A stretch of DNA of 64,000 nt from Limosilactobacillus reuteri (lineage in GTDB: Bacteria; Bacillota; Bacilli; Lactobacillales; Lactobacillaceae). Location of the stretch: assembly GCF_003072625.1 (NCBI RefSeq), contig NZ_CP027805.1, positions 1,759,501 to 1,823,500 on the forward strand, read 5' to 3'. Positions 48,198 to 58,889 of this stretch are shown piece by piece. Within the stretch, counting starts at the first letter, position 1. Every line of letters begins with the position of its first letter. The position numbers were made by a program, and so were the translations under genes. The notes under the pieces were generated by a model. That model saw only the letters and a list, made by a program, of their open reading frames with translations. It was not told where the DNA came from and did no database searches.

Positions 48198-48929
48198 CTA
48201 GCTTTCTTGATCTAGACTAACAAAGGTACTATATTTCATGTACTTGTAGTGAATCCGCATATTTGATACTTCAAATGGGGTTCCATCATCTAAGAAAAAG
48301 ATCCCTTCAATCGTTCCAACTGGCTCTGTTGCTGTTAGTTTTAACAACTCTTGGTCTTCCGCAGTTGAAGGAGACACCCCGATTGTCATAAATGATTTTG
48401 TCACTCTTTTCCCCATCATATCTTCTAAATAATTAAAAATGGAACCATTCACTACTTCTGGTGATAAGGTCGGGGTAATTTTAATCGGGATAAAGCCAGT
48501 TTCAATCATAAAGGGCTGGTCATCAATCAGTCGTAATCGTTTAATCTGATAAACAAAATCATTATCACCGAGGAACAATTCTTCTTGAACCTCTTTATTT
48601 GCTGGGATAACCTGGTAATTTAGCAGTTTAATACTTTGCTTTTTGCCATCAAGTTGAAAACTATCCGTAACTCCCAAATTACTCCCCTCATAATGGAATA
48701 AGGATTGATTTTTTAAGTATAACGGATTAATGAAGGTTCCCGAACCGCGCTTTTTGAAGATAATTCCTTCTTGCGCCAATACACCTAGTGCTCGTTTGAT
48801 TGAACTACGGCTTACCTCGTAAATCTTACTTAAACTTCGTTCGTCCGGCAATCGCATTCCGCGGTATTCATTATCTAAAATTTTTTGTTTTATATCACGC
48901 ATCACTGAGCGATATACTAAGTCTGCCAT
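48198..48929 (-). CDS. GntR-family regulator with UTRA ligand domain
   Basis: A 243-residue repressor. The winged HTH is at residues 1-70 (DIKQKILDNEYRGMRLPDERSLSKIYEVSRSSIKRALGVLAQEG) and a UTRA domain covers about 85-235. UTRA members sense small metabolites, often phosphorylated sugars or amino sugars. Xfp is about 1.6 kb away, not adjacent; no target operon is next to it, so self-regulation and distant targets are possible. A palindrome 20 bp upstream (48952-48967) may be its operator. Confidence 0.88.
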   Translation of the reverse strand: MADLVYRSVMRDIKQKILDNEYRGMRLPDERSLSKIYEVSRSSIKRALGVLAQEGIIFKKRGSGTFINPLYLKNQSLFHYEGSNLGVTDSFQLDGKKQSIKLLNYQVIPANKEVQEELFLGDNDFVYQIKRLRLIDDQPFMIETGFIPIKITPTLSPEVVNGSIFNYLEDMMGKRVTKSFMTIGVSPSTAEDQELLKLTATEPVGTIEGIFFLDDGTPFEVSNMRIHYKYMKYSTFVSLDQES

Positions 48930-48951
48930 CTAATTAACTCCTCGGATTTAT

Positions 48952-48967
48952 TTAATTCGAATTTTAA
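48952..48967. promoter_or_regulatory. Palindrome upstream of the GntR gene
   Basis: AATTCGAATT is a perfect palindrome within TTAATTCGAATTTTAA, between the divergent gntR and ybaK genes. A self-regulatory operator is a guess based on position. Confidence 0.3.
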
Positions 48968-49060
48968 TGATACACTTTAAGTATAGCAGACCTATTTTAA
49001 ATTGGGATCTTTTTGTAAAACATTGGTGCGACCCAGATAAATTTAGGAGATGAACTTCTT

Positions 49061-49567
49061 ATGAGTAAAAAGAATAAAAAAAGTAAAATGAAAAAAACGC
49101 AGGTGGAACAAATCTTAGATAAAAATAATATTTCATATGAGCAAGCTGAATTTCCGACGCATCAAGATGGCGATGTCCGTTCAATGAGCGTGGACCATAC
49201 CGGCATTGATGAGCACATTATTTATAAAACCCTTGTCCTTACTGGGAATGTGACTGGTCCCTTAGTTGGCGTCATCCCCGTCGATACTCACCTTGATGAA
49301 AAGAAATTAGCTAAAGTTTCCGGCAACAAAAAAGTTAATATGGTTCCGCTTAAAAACTTGTTAAAGACAACGGGGTATGTTCATGGTGCTAACACGCCTG
49401 TAGGAATCTATGAAAAATTTCAATATCCGATTTTTATTGATAATGAAGCAAAAGAACAAGGTGAAATTTATGTTTCATCTGGAAAAATTGGTCGATCGGT
49501 TAAACTAAACGCTGAAGACTTAGCTGGATTAGTTCATGCAACTTTTGCTGATTTAGAACAAAAGTAG
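49061..49567 (+). CDS. ybaK: Cys-tRNA(Pro)/aminoacyl-tRNA deacylase YbaK family
   Basis: A 168-residue single-domain tRNA-editing protein. The conserved lysine is in EHIIYKTLVLTG, and GVIPVDTHLDEKKLAKVSGNKKV and YVHGANTPVG match the YbaK/ProX group. It hydrolyses mischarged Cys-tRNA(Pro). The N-terminal ~15 residues are very lysine-rich. AGGAGATG precedes the ATG. It is upstream of pepD with about 87 bp between; co-transcription is uncertain. Confidence 0.92.
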   Translation: MSKKNKKSKMKKTQVEQILDKNNISYEQAEFPTHQDGDVRSMSVDHTGIDEHIIYKTLVLTGNVTGPLVGVIPVDTHLDEKKLAKVSGNKKVNMVPLKNLLKTTGYVHGANTPVGIYEKFQYPIFIDNEAKEQGEIYVSSGKIGRSVKLNAEDLAGLVHATFADLEQK

Positions 49568-49654
49568 TTTTCCATTGATTGACCTCCCTAGTTGTGAAGA
49601 CTAAACTTATTACTATAGTTTTATTTAAGGTCATTATAGAAAGGTCCTGAAAAA

Positions 49655-51091
49655 ATGAAGAAAAATCTATCTGCTTGTACAACCGTCCTCGTAGGCCGTA
49701 ATGCCACAATTGACGGTTCAACCATGGCAGCACGGAACGATGATACTTTCGCTCCACTTACACCACAACGTTTTGTAACTTATCCGGCATATCATGATCA
49801 CCCCAATCAAGTTAAAGCTTATTTAAATAAGTGTGTGATCGATCGCCCTGCTGATGGTTACCGTTACCAAGGTACTCCTAATGTCGACTACAAAACTGAA
49901 GGAGTCTTTGACGAAAGTGGTTTTAACGAAAAGAACGTTGGAATGAGTGCCACAGAAAGTGTTTATGCTAATGCACGGGTTTTAGCCTGTGATCCGCTTA
50001 ATACCGAAACCGGAATTAATGAAGACCTTATCGTTGCTGCCACTCTTCCCTTCATCGATAGTGCGCGCGATGGGGTAGCTTACCTCGGCAAATTAATCGC
50101 GAAATACGGTTCTGCAGAAGGAAACGGGGTTATCTTCAGCGATAAGGATGATGTTTGGTATATGGAAATCGTTACCGGACATCACTGGGTTGCACAACGG
50201 ATTCCAGATGATGCATATGCCGTTACTGGAAATCGAATTGCTATTCAACAAGTTGATTTTAATGATAAGGCTAACTTTATGTGGTCTGAAGGAATTCAAG
50301 AATTCGTTACAAAGAACCACCTCAATCCGGACAAGTATGAATGGAATTTCCGGCATATTTTCGGAACTGCTGATATTTTTGATCAACATTACAACACTCC
50401 ACGACAATGGTACGGTCATAAGGTGTTAAATCCGGAAACTGAATTTGATCCGCTTGATTTTGATATTCCATTTATTATGCAAACGGACCACCGAATTACC
50501 CTTGAAGATGTGGAAAAGATTCTCAGTAGCCACTACCAAGGAACCCCTTACGATCCACTAGGTCATGAAGGTACCGACCAGCAAAAGCACATGTTCCGAC
50601 CAATTTCACTAAACCGGACACAAAATTCCCACGTTCTTCAGGTCCGCAATGACTTACCGGAAGCCGCTTCAACGATTATGTGGATGAGCTTTGGTATTCC
50701 AACCTTTACCCCATACGTTCCATTCTTTGGTAATGCTGAAGATATCGATGTAAGCTATCGTGAAACTCCAGAGAAACTTAATATGGATTTAAAGAGTGCT
50801 TACTGGATGTATCGGGCACTTTCAATGATTGTCGAATCACACCATGCAGAATTTTCTAAGGCTGACTTGGATTATCTCAAAGATGCCCGTGAATATCTCT
50901 ACCGCTGGGTAAATGAAGTTGCTCCACAGGTTAAGGGGATGTCCTCTTCTGAAGTCAGTGCTTTCTTAAGTTCAAAGACACATGAAATGGTTGCCGAAAT
51001 GGCTAAACGAACAAAAGCTTTAATGGCTGAGTTAGTAATGAATGGACTCGAACTTTCTAAGTTAACATTCCAAATCGATAAGAATTTGTAA
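49655..51091 (+). CDS. pepD: C69-family dipeptidase PepD
   Basis: A 478-residue Ntn-hydrolase dipeptidase. The mature N-terminal nucleophile is Cys8 in MKKNLSACTTVLVGRNATIDGSTMAARNDD, which must be exposed by removal of the first seven residues. Later blocks such as DSARDGVAYL and FSDKDDVWYMEIVTGHHWVAQRIPDD are typical of the family. It cleaves a broad range of dipeptides in the cytoplasm. A strong hairpin follows. Lactobacilli carry several C69 copies, so the exact letter (PepDA, PepDB) is uncertain. Confidence 0.93.
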   Translation: MKKNLSACTTVLVGRNATIDGSTMAARNDDTFAPLTPQRFVTYPAYHDHPNQVKAYLNKCVIDRPADGYRYQGTPNVDYKTEGVFDESGFNEKNVGMSATESVYANARVLACDPLNTETGINEDLIVAATLPFIDSARDGVAYLGKLIAKYGSAEGNGVIFSDKDDVWYMEIVTGHHWVAQRIPDDAYAVTGNRIAIQQVDFNDKANFMWSEGIQEFVTKNHLNPDKYEWNFRHIFGTADIFDQHYNTPRQWYGHKVLNPETEFDPLDFDIPFIMQTDHRITLEDVEKILSSHYQGTPYDPLGHEGTDQQKHMFRPISLNRTQNSHVLQVRNDLPEAASTIMWMSFGIPTFTPYVPFFGNAEDIDVSYRETPEKLNMDLKSAYWMYRALSMIVESHHAEFSKADLDYLKDAREYLYRWVNEVAPQVKGMSSSEVSAFLSSKTHEMVAEMAKRTKALMAELVMNGLELSKLTFQIDKNL

Positions 51092-51101
51092 AAACAGATA
51101 A

Positions 51102-51146
51102 AAAATGGGCTAGTTTATGGTTAAAACCACAAGCTAGCCCATTTAC
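51102..51146. terminator. Terminator between pepD and the ABC exporter
   Basis: AAATGGGCTAGTTTATGGTT pairs with CCACAAGCTAGCCCATTT with a short AAAA loop. Confidence 0.8.
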
Positions 51147-51147
51147 T

Positions 51148-52980
51148 TTAATTATTTCCGGCAAATTGACTATTATAAAGATTAGCGTAAAAACCTTTTT
51201 TATTCATTAATGATTCATGATTACCTGTTTCGATAATTTTCCCATGGTTAACCACGACAATCTGATCAGCTTTCCGAATCGTTGATAAACGGTGAGCAAC
51301 AACAAAACTAGTTCGTTCTTGTTGTAAAGCATTCATTGCTTCTTGAATCAAGACTTCTGTTCGGGTATCAACGGAACTAGTTGCTTCATCCAGAATCAAA
51401 ATTTCCGGATCAGCTAAAAATGCCCGCGCAATCGTTAATAATTGTCGTTGCCCTTGTGAAATATTAGAAGCGGACTCGTCCAAGACCGTTTGATAACCAT
51501 CAGGCAGCTCACGAATGAAGGCATCCGCCCGGGCCATCTTAGCCGCATGGTAGACTTCTTCGTCTGATGCATTCTCGTTCCCATACTTAATATTTTCAAA
51601 AATCGTCCCGGTAAATAGCCAAGTATCTTGAAGAACAATCGCAATATGCTTACGTAAGGTATCACGAGTCATTGAACGAGTATCTTTCCCATCAAGATAA
51701 ATATGGCCACCTTGCGGATCATAAAATCGCTCTAAAAGATTAATAATGGTCGTTTTCCCTGCTCCGGTTGGGCCAACAATGGCGACCATCTCATCTCGCG
51801 GTGCTTTAAGGTTAAAGTCTTGAATAAGTGGTTCATCAGTATAGCTAAACCTAATATCCTTAAATTCAACTTTTGGAATATCCCTTCCAGTAAGGGATGG
51901 AATATTTTCAAACTTATCACTCATCTCTGGTTCATCCAAAACAGCAAAAATACGTTCTGCCGAAGCAATTGTTTGTTGGATGGTGTTACTTAAATTCGCA
52001 ATTTGGGCAATTGGTTGAGAAAACTGATTGGTATATTGCAGAAATGCTTGCACATTACCAAGAGTAATCTGACCATGAATAACTTGAATTGCTCCAACCA
52101 CTACTACAACAAGGTACCCAAGATTCCGAATAAAGGCCATCATTGGCATCATTAAGCTAGAGAAAAATTGTGCTTTCCATGCTGCTTGGTAGTACTGATG
52201 ATTCTCTTTATTAAACTTTTCTTCTTCATCTTGTTCCTTGTTAAATGTCCGCACAATCGTATGAGCAGCGTACGTTTCTTCTACTTGGTCATTAATTTTT
52301 CCCAAAGCGGCTTGCTGACGGCCAAATAGCCGTTGTGAAGTAGGCGCTACAAAAGCAACTACCAGAACACTAAGCGGAATTGTGACAAGGGCGATGATTG
52401 TTAATTTCCAACTAATCGTAAGCATTAAAATGAAAACACCAACAAGCGTTAACAAACTCGTAATAATTTGAATCAAACTTTGCTGGAGAGTTCCCGCAAT
52501 ATTATCCATATCATTAACCATTCGACTCATAATGTCCCCATTATTATGAGTATCGTAATATTTAATTGGTACCCGGCGCATTTTCTCTTCAAAGTCTTGA
52601 CGCAAATTGTAAACAACACGTTGCGATACCCGTGTCATAATTTGTAACTGGAGGAAACTAAATAGTCCAGAAAATAAATAAAGCAAAATGACGGTAATTC
52701 CAATTTGCCAAATCCGAGTAAAGTTAATTGGAAGGGTACTTAAGTGGGCACCAGCTTTCATTTCTGCATACCCTTTAATCATTCCGTTATAAATAATTGT
52801 AGTAGCTTCCCCAAGAATTTTTGGTGCTAAGATTGACAAAATAACGGAAATAACGGCTAAGAGAATTGAAAAAATAACCCCCACTCGCCATGGTCGTAAA
52901 TAGGCAATTAATCGCTTTGTGGTTGGCCAAAAGTGTTGAGCTTGTTCAGGTACTCGTGGTCCTCTACGCACGATCAACAT
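51148..52980 (-). CDS. Heterodimeric ABC exporter subunit, LmrD-like
   Basis: A 610-residue half-transporter: six helices (about 35-330), then an ATPase. Walker A is GPTGAGKTT and Walker B is ILILDEATSSVDT with the catalytic Glu. The signature is degenerate, ISQGQRQ instead of SGGQ. Its start overlaps the end of the partner gene by 17 bp. The asymmetric sites (see partner) match the LmrCD/BmrCD/TM287-288 type. It may export drugs or lipid-like compounds; substrate unknown. A longer hydrophilic N-terminal extension (about 20 residues) is usual for this subunit. Confidence 0.93.
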   Translation of the reverse strand: MLIVRRGPRVPEQAQHFWPTTKRLIAYLRPWRVGVIFSILLAVISVILSILAPKILGEATTIIYNGMIKGYAEMKAGAHLSTLPINFTRIWQIGITVILLYLFSGLFSFLQLQIMTRVSQRVVYNLRQDFEEKMRRVPIKYYDTHNNGDIMSRMVNDMDNIAGTLQQSLIQIITSLLTLVGVFILMLTISWKLTIIALVTIPLSVLVVAFVAPTSQRLFGRQQAALGKINDQVEETYAAHTIVRTFNKEQDEEEKFNKENHQYYQAAWKAQFFSSLMMPMMAFIRNLGYLVVVVVGAIQVIHGQITLGNVQAFLQYTNQFSQPIAQIANLSNTIQQTIASAERIFAVLDEPEMSDKFENIPSLTGRDIPKVEFKDIRFSYTDEPLIQDFNLKAPRDEMVAIVGPTGAGKTTIINLLERFYDPQGGHIYLDGKDTRSMTRDTLRKHIAIVLQDTWLFTGTIFENIKYGNENASDEEVYHAAKMARADAFIRELPDGYQTVLDESASNISQGQRQLLTIARAFLADPEILILDEATSSVDTRTEVLIQEAMNALQQERTSFVVAHRLSTIRKADQIVVVNHGKIIETGNHESLMNKKGFYANLYNSQFAGNN

Positions 52981-54706
52981 CCCCTTTCTCGACTTGTGAC
53001 TTAATTATTTGTTGGTAAGTTTCATTATGTGCTTTTAATTCTTGATGAGTACCTTGACCAACTACCCGTCCTTCATCAAGCACAATAATTTGGTCAGCAT
53101 CAACAACCGTCGAGATTCGCTGGGCCACGATAACCGTTACAGCTTGTTGAATTTGTGGGTCTTTTACTAAGGCCGCACGGAGTTTTGCATCAGTTTCAAA
53201 ATCTAAGGCTGAGAATGAGTCATCAAAAACATAAATCGACGCTGGCTTAATAATTGTTCGAGCAATCGCTAACCGTTGGCGTTGACCACCAGAAAAGTTA
53301 CTTCCGTTTTGCTCAACAACTGCGTCCAATCCGTCTTCTTCACGGACGAAATCTGCCGCTTGCGCAATTTCAAGCGCATGCCACATTTCTTTATCCGTTG
53401 CTTCCTCATACCCAAATTGAAGGTTAGAACGAATAGTCCCACTAAAAAGAACTGCTTGCTGTTGGGTAATAGAAATAACCTCATGCAGATTATGCTGACT
53501 TAGCTTTTTAACTGGAACACCATCAACCTTAATCTCCCCGCTTTCAATATCAAATAACCGCGGAATTAAGTTAACCAAAGCCGATTTACCTGAGCCAGTT
53601 CCTCCAATAATCGCTAACGTTTGGCCTGCTGTAACTTTAAAGTTCAAGTCATGCAAGGCCAATTTTTCTGCCCCATGGAAACGAAAATCAACATTCTTAA
53701 ATTCAAGCGAGGCTGGTTGATTAATCGAAATCTTTTCTTGATCTTTTTCCGGTGCATCATGAATACTGATCGGCTGGTCCAGAACTGCATTAACCCGGTT
53801 AGCAGATGCCGATGCTCGTGGAACAAAGACAAAGATCATTGAAAGCATCATAAAGCTAATCATAATCTGAGTGGCATATGTCATAAAGGCAATTAAATCC
53901 CCTACTTGCATGCTCATATTAGCTACAAGATGACCACCCAGCAAAATAATGGCAACATTTGTCATTCCTAAAATAAGCGTTACTACTGGGAATAACGTCG
54001 AAACAATTGTAAAGGCCTTGATCCCGGTTTGCGTGTAGTCCTCGTTTGCTTTTTTGAAACGGTTTTGTTCCCGCTCTTCCTGCCGAAAAGCACGGATAAC
54101 GCGAACCCCTGTCAGGCCTTCCCGGAAGATTAAGTTAATGCGATCAGTTTTTTTCTGAATGCTCTTGAATAACGGAACCGCAAAGTACATAACCGCCATG
54201 ACAATAATTGCTAAAATCGGCAGACTAATAAAAAACACTTTAGTTAGTTGTGGTTCTCGAACATAAGCTAGAACACAGGCCGCAACAAGCATCACAGGTG
54301 ATTGAAGCATCATCCGCAGCATTTGCACCATGACATTTTGAATCTGCACAATATCATTGGTTGACCGCGTAATTAAAGATGAATCGCCAAACTCATCCAT
54401 TTCACGATTCGAGAAACGTAAAACCTTATGATAGATCTGGCTTCGTAGCTTTTCACCCACCTTCATTGATTGGGTCGCCGCAAAATAAACATTTAATCCA
54501 GCAGCCACTAATCCAATCGCAGCCACAATCAGCATCTTAATTCCTTCATTCCAAATCACACCCATATCCTTTTGCATAATTCCCCGATTAACAAGGTCGG
54601 CAGTAACTGTCGGCAAATATAGGTCACACGAAACTTGGATTAATAAAAAGAAAACTGCACCAATTGTTGCCCATAAGGCTAAATTTTTTCGTGCTATACG
54701 TATCAA
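52964..54706 (-). CDS. Heterodimeric ABC exporter subunit, LmrC-like
   Basis: The other half-transporter, about 580 residues, with six helices and an ATPase with Walker A GGTGSGKS and a full signature SGGQRQRLAIA. The Walker B end is VFDDSFSALD, with Asp where the catalytic Glu is normal, which marks the degenerate site of heterodimeric exporters. Start: TTG at 54706 has AAGGAAGG with proper spacing; ATG at 54727 is an alternative adding seven residues. First gene of a two-gene operon with the LmrD-like subunit. Confidence 0.92.
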   Translation of the reverse strand: MIRIARKNLALWATIGAVFFLLIQVSCDLYLPTVTADLVNRGIMQKDMGVIWNEGIKMLIVAAIGLVAAGLNVYFAATQSMKVGEKLRSQIYHKVLRFSNREMDEFGDSSLITRSTNDIVQIQNVMVQMLRMMLQSPVMLVAACVLAYVREPQLTKVFFISLPILAIIVMAVMYFAVPLFKSIQKKTDRINLIFREGLTGVRVIRAFRQEEREQNRFKKANEDYTQTGIKAFTIVSTLFPVVTLILGMTNVAIILLGGHLVANMSMQVGDLIAFMTYATQIMISFMMLSMIFVFVPRASASANRVNAVLDQPISIHDAPEKDQEKISINQPASLEFKNVDFRFHGAEKLALHDLNFKVTAGQTLAIIGGTGSGKSALVNLIPRLFDIESGEIKVDGVPVKKLSQHNLHEVISITQQQAVLFSGTIRSNLQFGYEEATDKEMWHALEIAQAADFVREEDGLDAVVEQNGSNFSGGQRQRLAIARTIIKPASIYVFDDSFSALDFETDAKLRAALVKDPQIQQAVTVIVAQRISTVVDADQIIVLDEGRVVGQGTHQELKAHNETYQQIIKSQVEKGDVDRA

Positions 54707-54869
54707 AACAATCCTTCCTTCATCCATTTTTAGTCATCTTGAACTATTATACAGATTTTTTAAAAAATTAGCTTTTATTCTGACAATCCCTTTGATTAAC
54801 ACTTTTGTATAAGATAGAATATTATTTGAAAGCAATTACACACTTTTGGCACATACAGAAAGAAGATAG

Positions 54870-55880
<1,011 letters not shown>

Positions 55881-55898
55881 TAATTATTAATCTTTCTT

Positions 55899-55943
55899 AA
55901 AAAGCTCGACTATTAGTGCAAGACTAATAATCGAGCTTTTTTT
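55899..55943. terminator. Bidirectional terminator
   Basis: AAAAGCTCGACTATTAGT pairs with ACTAATAATCGAGCTTTT, then TTTTT. It separates the convergent ldhD and MIP genes. Confidence 0.88.
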
Positions 55944-55948
55944 GTTCA

Positions 55949-56656
55949 TTAAACTAGTGCCGTTTGTAAAGCACACGCAAGAAGGCCGCCAACAATTGGG
56001 CCACACATTGGAACCCATGCATACCACCATTCTGAAGCTCCCTTATTAGGAATCGGCAAAATGGTATATGCTAACCGTGGTGACCAATCACGGGCTGGAT
56101 TCAAGGCAAAGCCAGTGGTTGTCCCAAGACATGTACCAACAACTGCAATAACCATTCCTACAATAAATGGCTTTAATCCTTGAGTAAAGTTACCAAGATT
56201 TAAGAGTACGAAAATAAATGCAAAGGTCGCAATCACTTCTGAGAAAAAGTTAAAAATTGGGCTATTTATTGCTGGACGAGTAGCAAAAATACCAACATTA
56301 TTTCCTTCTTCTTCATTTGGAGTAGCCTTAAATTGTGGATAGAATTGAATAATTACTAATACTGCACCAACAAATGCACCTAAAAATTGCCCTAGCAGGT
56401 AAGGAATAACATTACTCCATGGGAATAATCCGAATACTGCAAAAGGAATTGTTACAGCGGGATTTAAGTGCCCTAATGAACCCAGAAATCCAGCAACATA
56501 AACTCCCATTGTAACTGCTAAGCCCCATGAAATACAGATAAACCACCAGCCACTTTGTTTCCCATATGTTTTATTCAAACTATTACCAGCACAACATCCT
56601 GCTCCTAATAGGATTAAAACCATGGTGCCAAAAAATTCGCCAATAAATCCATGCAT
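55949..56656 (-). CDS. Aquaglyceroporin (MIP family)
   Basis: A 235-residue channel with six helices and two half-helices carrying NPA motifs: LNPAVT (first) and LNPARDWSPR (second, with Asp after Arg as in glycerol facilitators). It should pass glycerol and perhaps small neutral solutes such as lactic acid. I start at ATG 56656 (MHGFIGEFFG), where the conserved family sequence begins; the ATG at 56710 adds 18 residues that do not fit. IS30 copy C lies upstream, close to its promoter region. Confidence 0.9.
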   Translation of the reverse strand: MHGFIGEFFGTMVLILLGAGCCAGNSLNKTYGKQSGWWFICISWGLAVTMGVYVAGFLGSLGHLNPAVTIPFAVFGLFPWSNVIPYLLGQFLGAFVGAVLVIIQFYPQFKATPNEEEGNNVGIFATRPAINSPIFNFFSEVIATFAFIFVLLNLGNFTQGLKPFIVGMVIAVVGTCLGTTTGFALNPARDWSPRLAYTILPIPNKGASEWWYAWVPMCGPIVGGLLACALQTALV

Positions 56657-56834
56657 GTCTAAACACCAACCTTTTATATTATCTCCAAATTGTATGCGCT
56701 TTCTATACATATAATGCTAACACATTAATTATGCATTTTATTGTCTTTATTGTATTAACTGTTCAATAACGGCAATATTTTACAAATTAATACACAAAAA
56801 AATCATGTTCCTTACCAGAAATTATTATCTTTTC

Positions 56835-57889
56835 GGCAGATTGTAAAATTTGAGTTGAACATTTAAGTGGACAGAAAAACCCATCAAGGTCTTTAATGGT
56901 GTTACCACAACATTCCATTAGAAAGAAGGACCTTAATGGGCACCACTATTTTATCATTCCAGAACCGCATTGTCATTGAAACGCTTCATAATGAAGGACG
57001 TTCCTTACGATACATCGCTAATTACTTAGGCTTTAGTAAAACCACAGTCTTTAACGAACTTCACCGGCTCAACGGTGAGTATCAAGCTGAACTAGCGCAA
57101 ACTGACTTTGAACGCAAGGTTAGTCAACGGGGGCGGAAGTCTTCACTCACTAAAAGCCTTAAGCACTTGATTGAGGAAAAGATTCAAGTCCAGAAGTGGT
57201 CCCCTGAACAAGTTGCCCATGTAGTTGGGATTGCCTACAAGACGGTCTATAACTGGATTGATCAAGGATGGCTTGATGTACAGTTACCCGATTTGCCTGA
57301 TCATGGAATTCGTCGTCATCGTGCTAAAGAAAAGCGTGGTACGTTCAGTCACGGCCGCTCCATTGAGGAGCGTCCTCATAAAGTCGAAACTCGCCAAGAA
57401 TTCGGCCACTTTGAAGCTGATACCGTACTTTCTGGCAAACGTAAAGGTCAAGCTGTGGCGACTTTTGTGGAGCGTAAGAGTCGCCTGACAATTGTTAAAC
57501 GGCTCCATGGTCGCGACAGTCAGTCCATGACTCAAGCCGTACTTGAACTAGCTAGTCAACTTCAAGACAAGCTCAAGACGCTTACCGTGGATCATGGGAA
57601 AGAGTTCGCTAACTATCAGGCAATTGAACAGCTAACAGGTACTCAGGTTTATTTTGCCCATGCTTATTCACCACATGAACGCGGTAGTAATGAGAACCGT
57701 AACCGAGTTTTGCGACGGTTTATTCCCAAGGGACAAGCCATTGAAGAGCTGAGCGATCGCCAGCTGGTTCAAATCAATTGGTATCTGAATTCCCGACCAC
57801 TTAAATGTCTTAACTGGCACACACCAATCGAGATCTTCTTGCTTAATCTACGTCACTAAATTCGTTCAAGTTATTTCTTGCAATCTGCC
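56835..57889 (+). mobile_element. IS30-family insertion sequence, copy C (ISLpl1-like)
   Basis: Terminal inverted repeats begin GGCAGATTG at both ends (56835 and, in reverse complement, 57889) and remain similar through TTGAAC. A TTTC on both sides (56831-56834 and 57890-57893) may be a 4-bp target duplication. It carries one intact transposase of a different IS30 subgroup from copies A and B. It lies inside or at the 3' end of the membrane-protein gene at 57866-58796. Confidence 0.8.
56936..57859 (+). CDS. IS30-family transposase (copy C)
   Basis: A 307-residue IS30 DDE transposase. The N-terminal HTH (IETLHNEGRSLRYIANYLGFSKTTVFNELHRL) is followed by FGHFEADTVLSG (first D), LTVDHGKEFANY (second D) and ERGSNENRNRVLRRF (E). 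Complete, with AAAGAAGGACCTTA before the ATG. Higher GC and codon choice than neighbouring genes suggest arrival from a higher-GC lactobacillus. Confidence 0.95.
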   Translation: MGTTILSFQNRIVIETLHNEGRSLRYIANYLGFSKTTVFNELHRLNGEYQAELAQTDFERKVSQRGRKSSLTKSLKHLIEEKIQVQKWSPEQVAHVVGIAYKTVYNWIDQGWLDVQLPDLPDHGIRRHRAKEKRGTFSHGRSIEERPHKVETRQEFGHFEADTVLSGKRKGQAVATFVERKSRLTIVKRLHGRDSQSMTQAVLELASQLQDKLKTLTVDHGKEFANYQAIEQLTGTQVYFAHAYSPHERGSNENRNRVLRRFIPKGQAIEELSDRQLVQINWYLNSRPLKCLNWHTPIEIFLLNLRH

Positions 57890-58796
57890 TTTCTTTAAAA
57901 TAAAACTCAGTCCCAATAAAATAATCATCAGGAAAATTCCACAACAAATATATCTTTGTGGATGTCCTTTTACATGTCCATACTGATAATCATTATTATA
58001 CCGTTGCATTGCTCCTATTATTAATCCACTAATTCCATTTATTGTTGGACTAAGAGCAAAGGATGCCGACACTACGCTCATTTCATTATTAATAAAGCTA
58101 AACATAATGAAAAGGACTCCACTCATCACCGTTGAAATTATCGTTGCAAGATTAATTCCAACTAGCAGTTCATAGATAATACTGTTATTAGCTGGAACTT
58201 TAATAAGTATTCTAGGTACCTCTTGCCAACTTCTTGCAATAAAGAAAATGAGTAAAATGCAATCACCAATAATGAACGGTAAAGTCCAACCATTATGTAA
58301 TTCTAAACTTGGTGGAGTTACAATCCCTGTAGCGCATAAAACTACTATTGGCCAATACATTGAAGCAAATCTTCGGCGTGATTGCGGTCGTTCCAGGAGA
58401 GCAAAAAATTGTCCCAAAAGAGCTTGCAAGCAATTTAAAACGATAAATATCATGACCCATATATTTAAGTAGCTAGGAATTAGTACTACTTTAGGCTGTC
58501 CCCAGGCCAATACAATCGAAATAATTAAAATAATAGCTAATAACAAAGCCCTTGGTGCATAAGGGGGACAAATTTCGATACTTTTCTGCTCGTTGATAAA
58601 TTAATATCAGATTATAAATATTCATCACTAAAATGACAGCTGAAACCAGTAAAATAGAGTCCTGCAACTGATTTGGGGATGGTGGTTGTCCACCTAAAAT
58701 AACATATGCTGACATTGTACAAAGCCATTCCACTGTCCACATCAATGGAATAGTTGGTGTCAAGATTAATGGCTGACGCGGCAACCATTGTTCCAT
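57866..58796 (-). pseudogene. Unknown polytopic membrane protein, frameshifted and IS-truncated
   Basis: About eight hydrophobic segments and no family that I recognise. The start MEQWLPRQPLILTPTIPLMW at 58796 has GAGGGGG upstream. At a run of five C (minus strand; 58563-58567) one base too many shifts the frame, and the rest continues as APRALLLAIILIISIV in the other frame. The C-terminal ~6 residues (LQEIT) are coded by the end of IS30 copy C, so the original end is lost. Both faults make it a likely pseudogene. Confidence 0.7.
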
Positions 58797-58889
58797 GTGA
58801 AACACCCCCTCAATATGGTATCTTACCATAAGAAATTGCTCAAAATCTGGTAAGATAAATAGTAGTTAGTTTTTAGGAGGTAAATTTTT

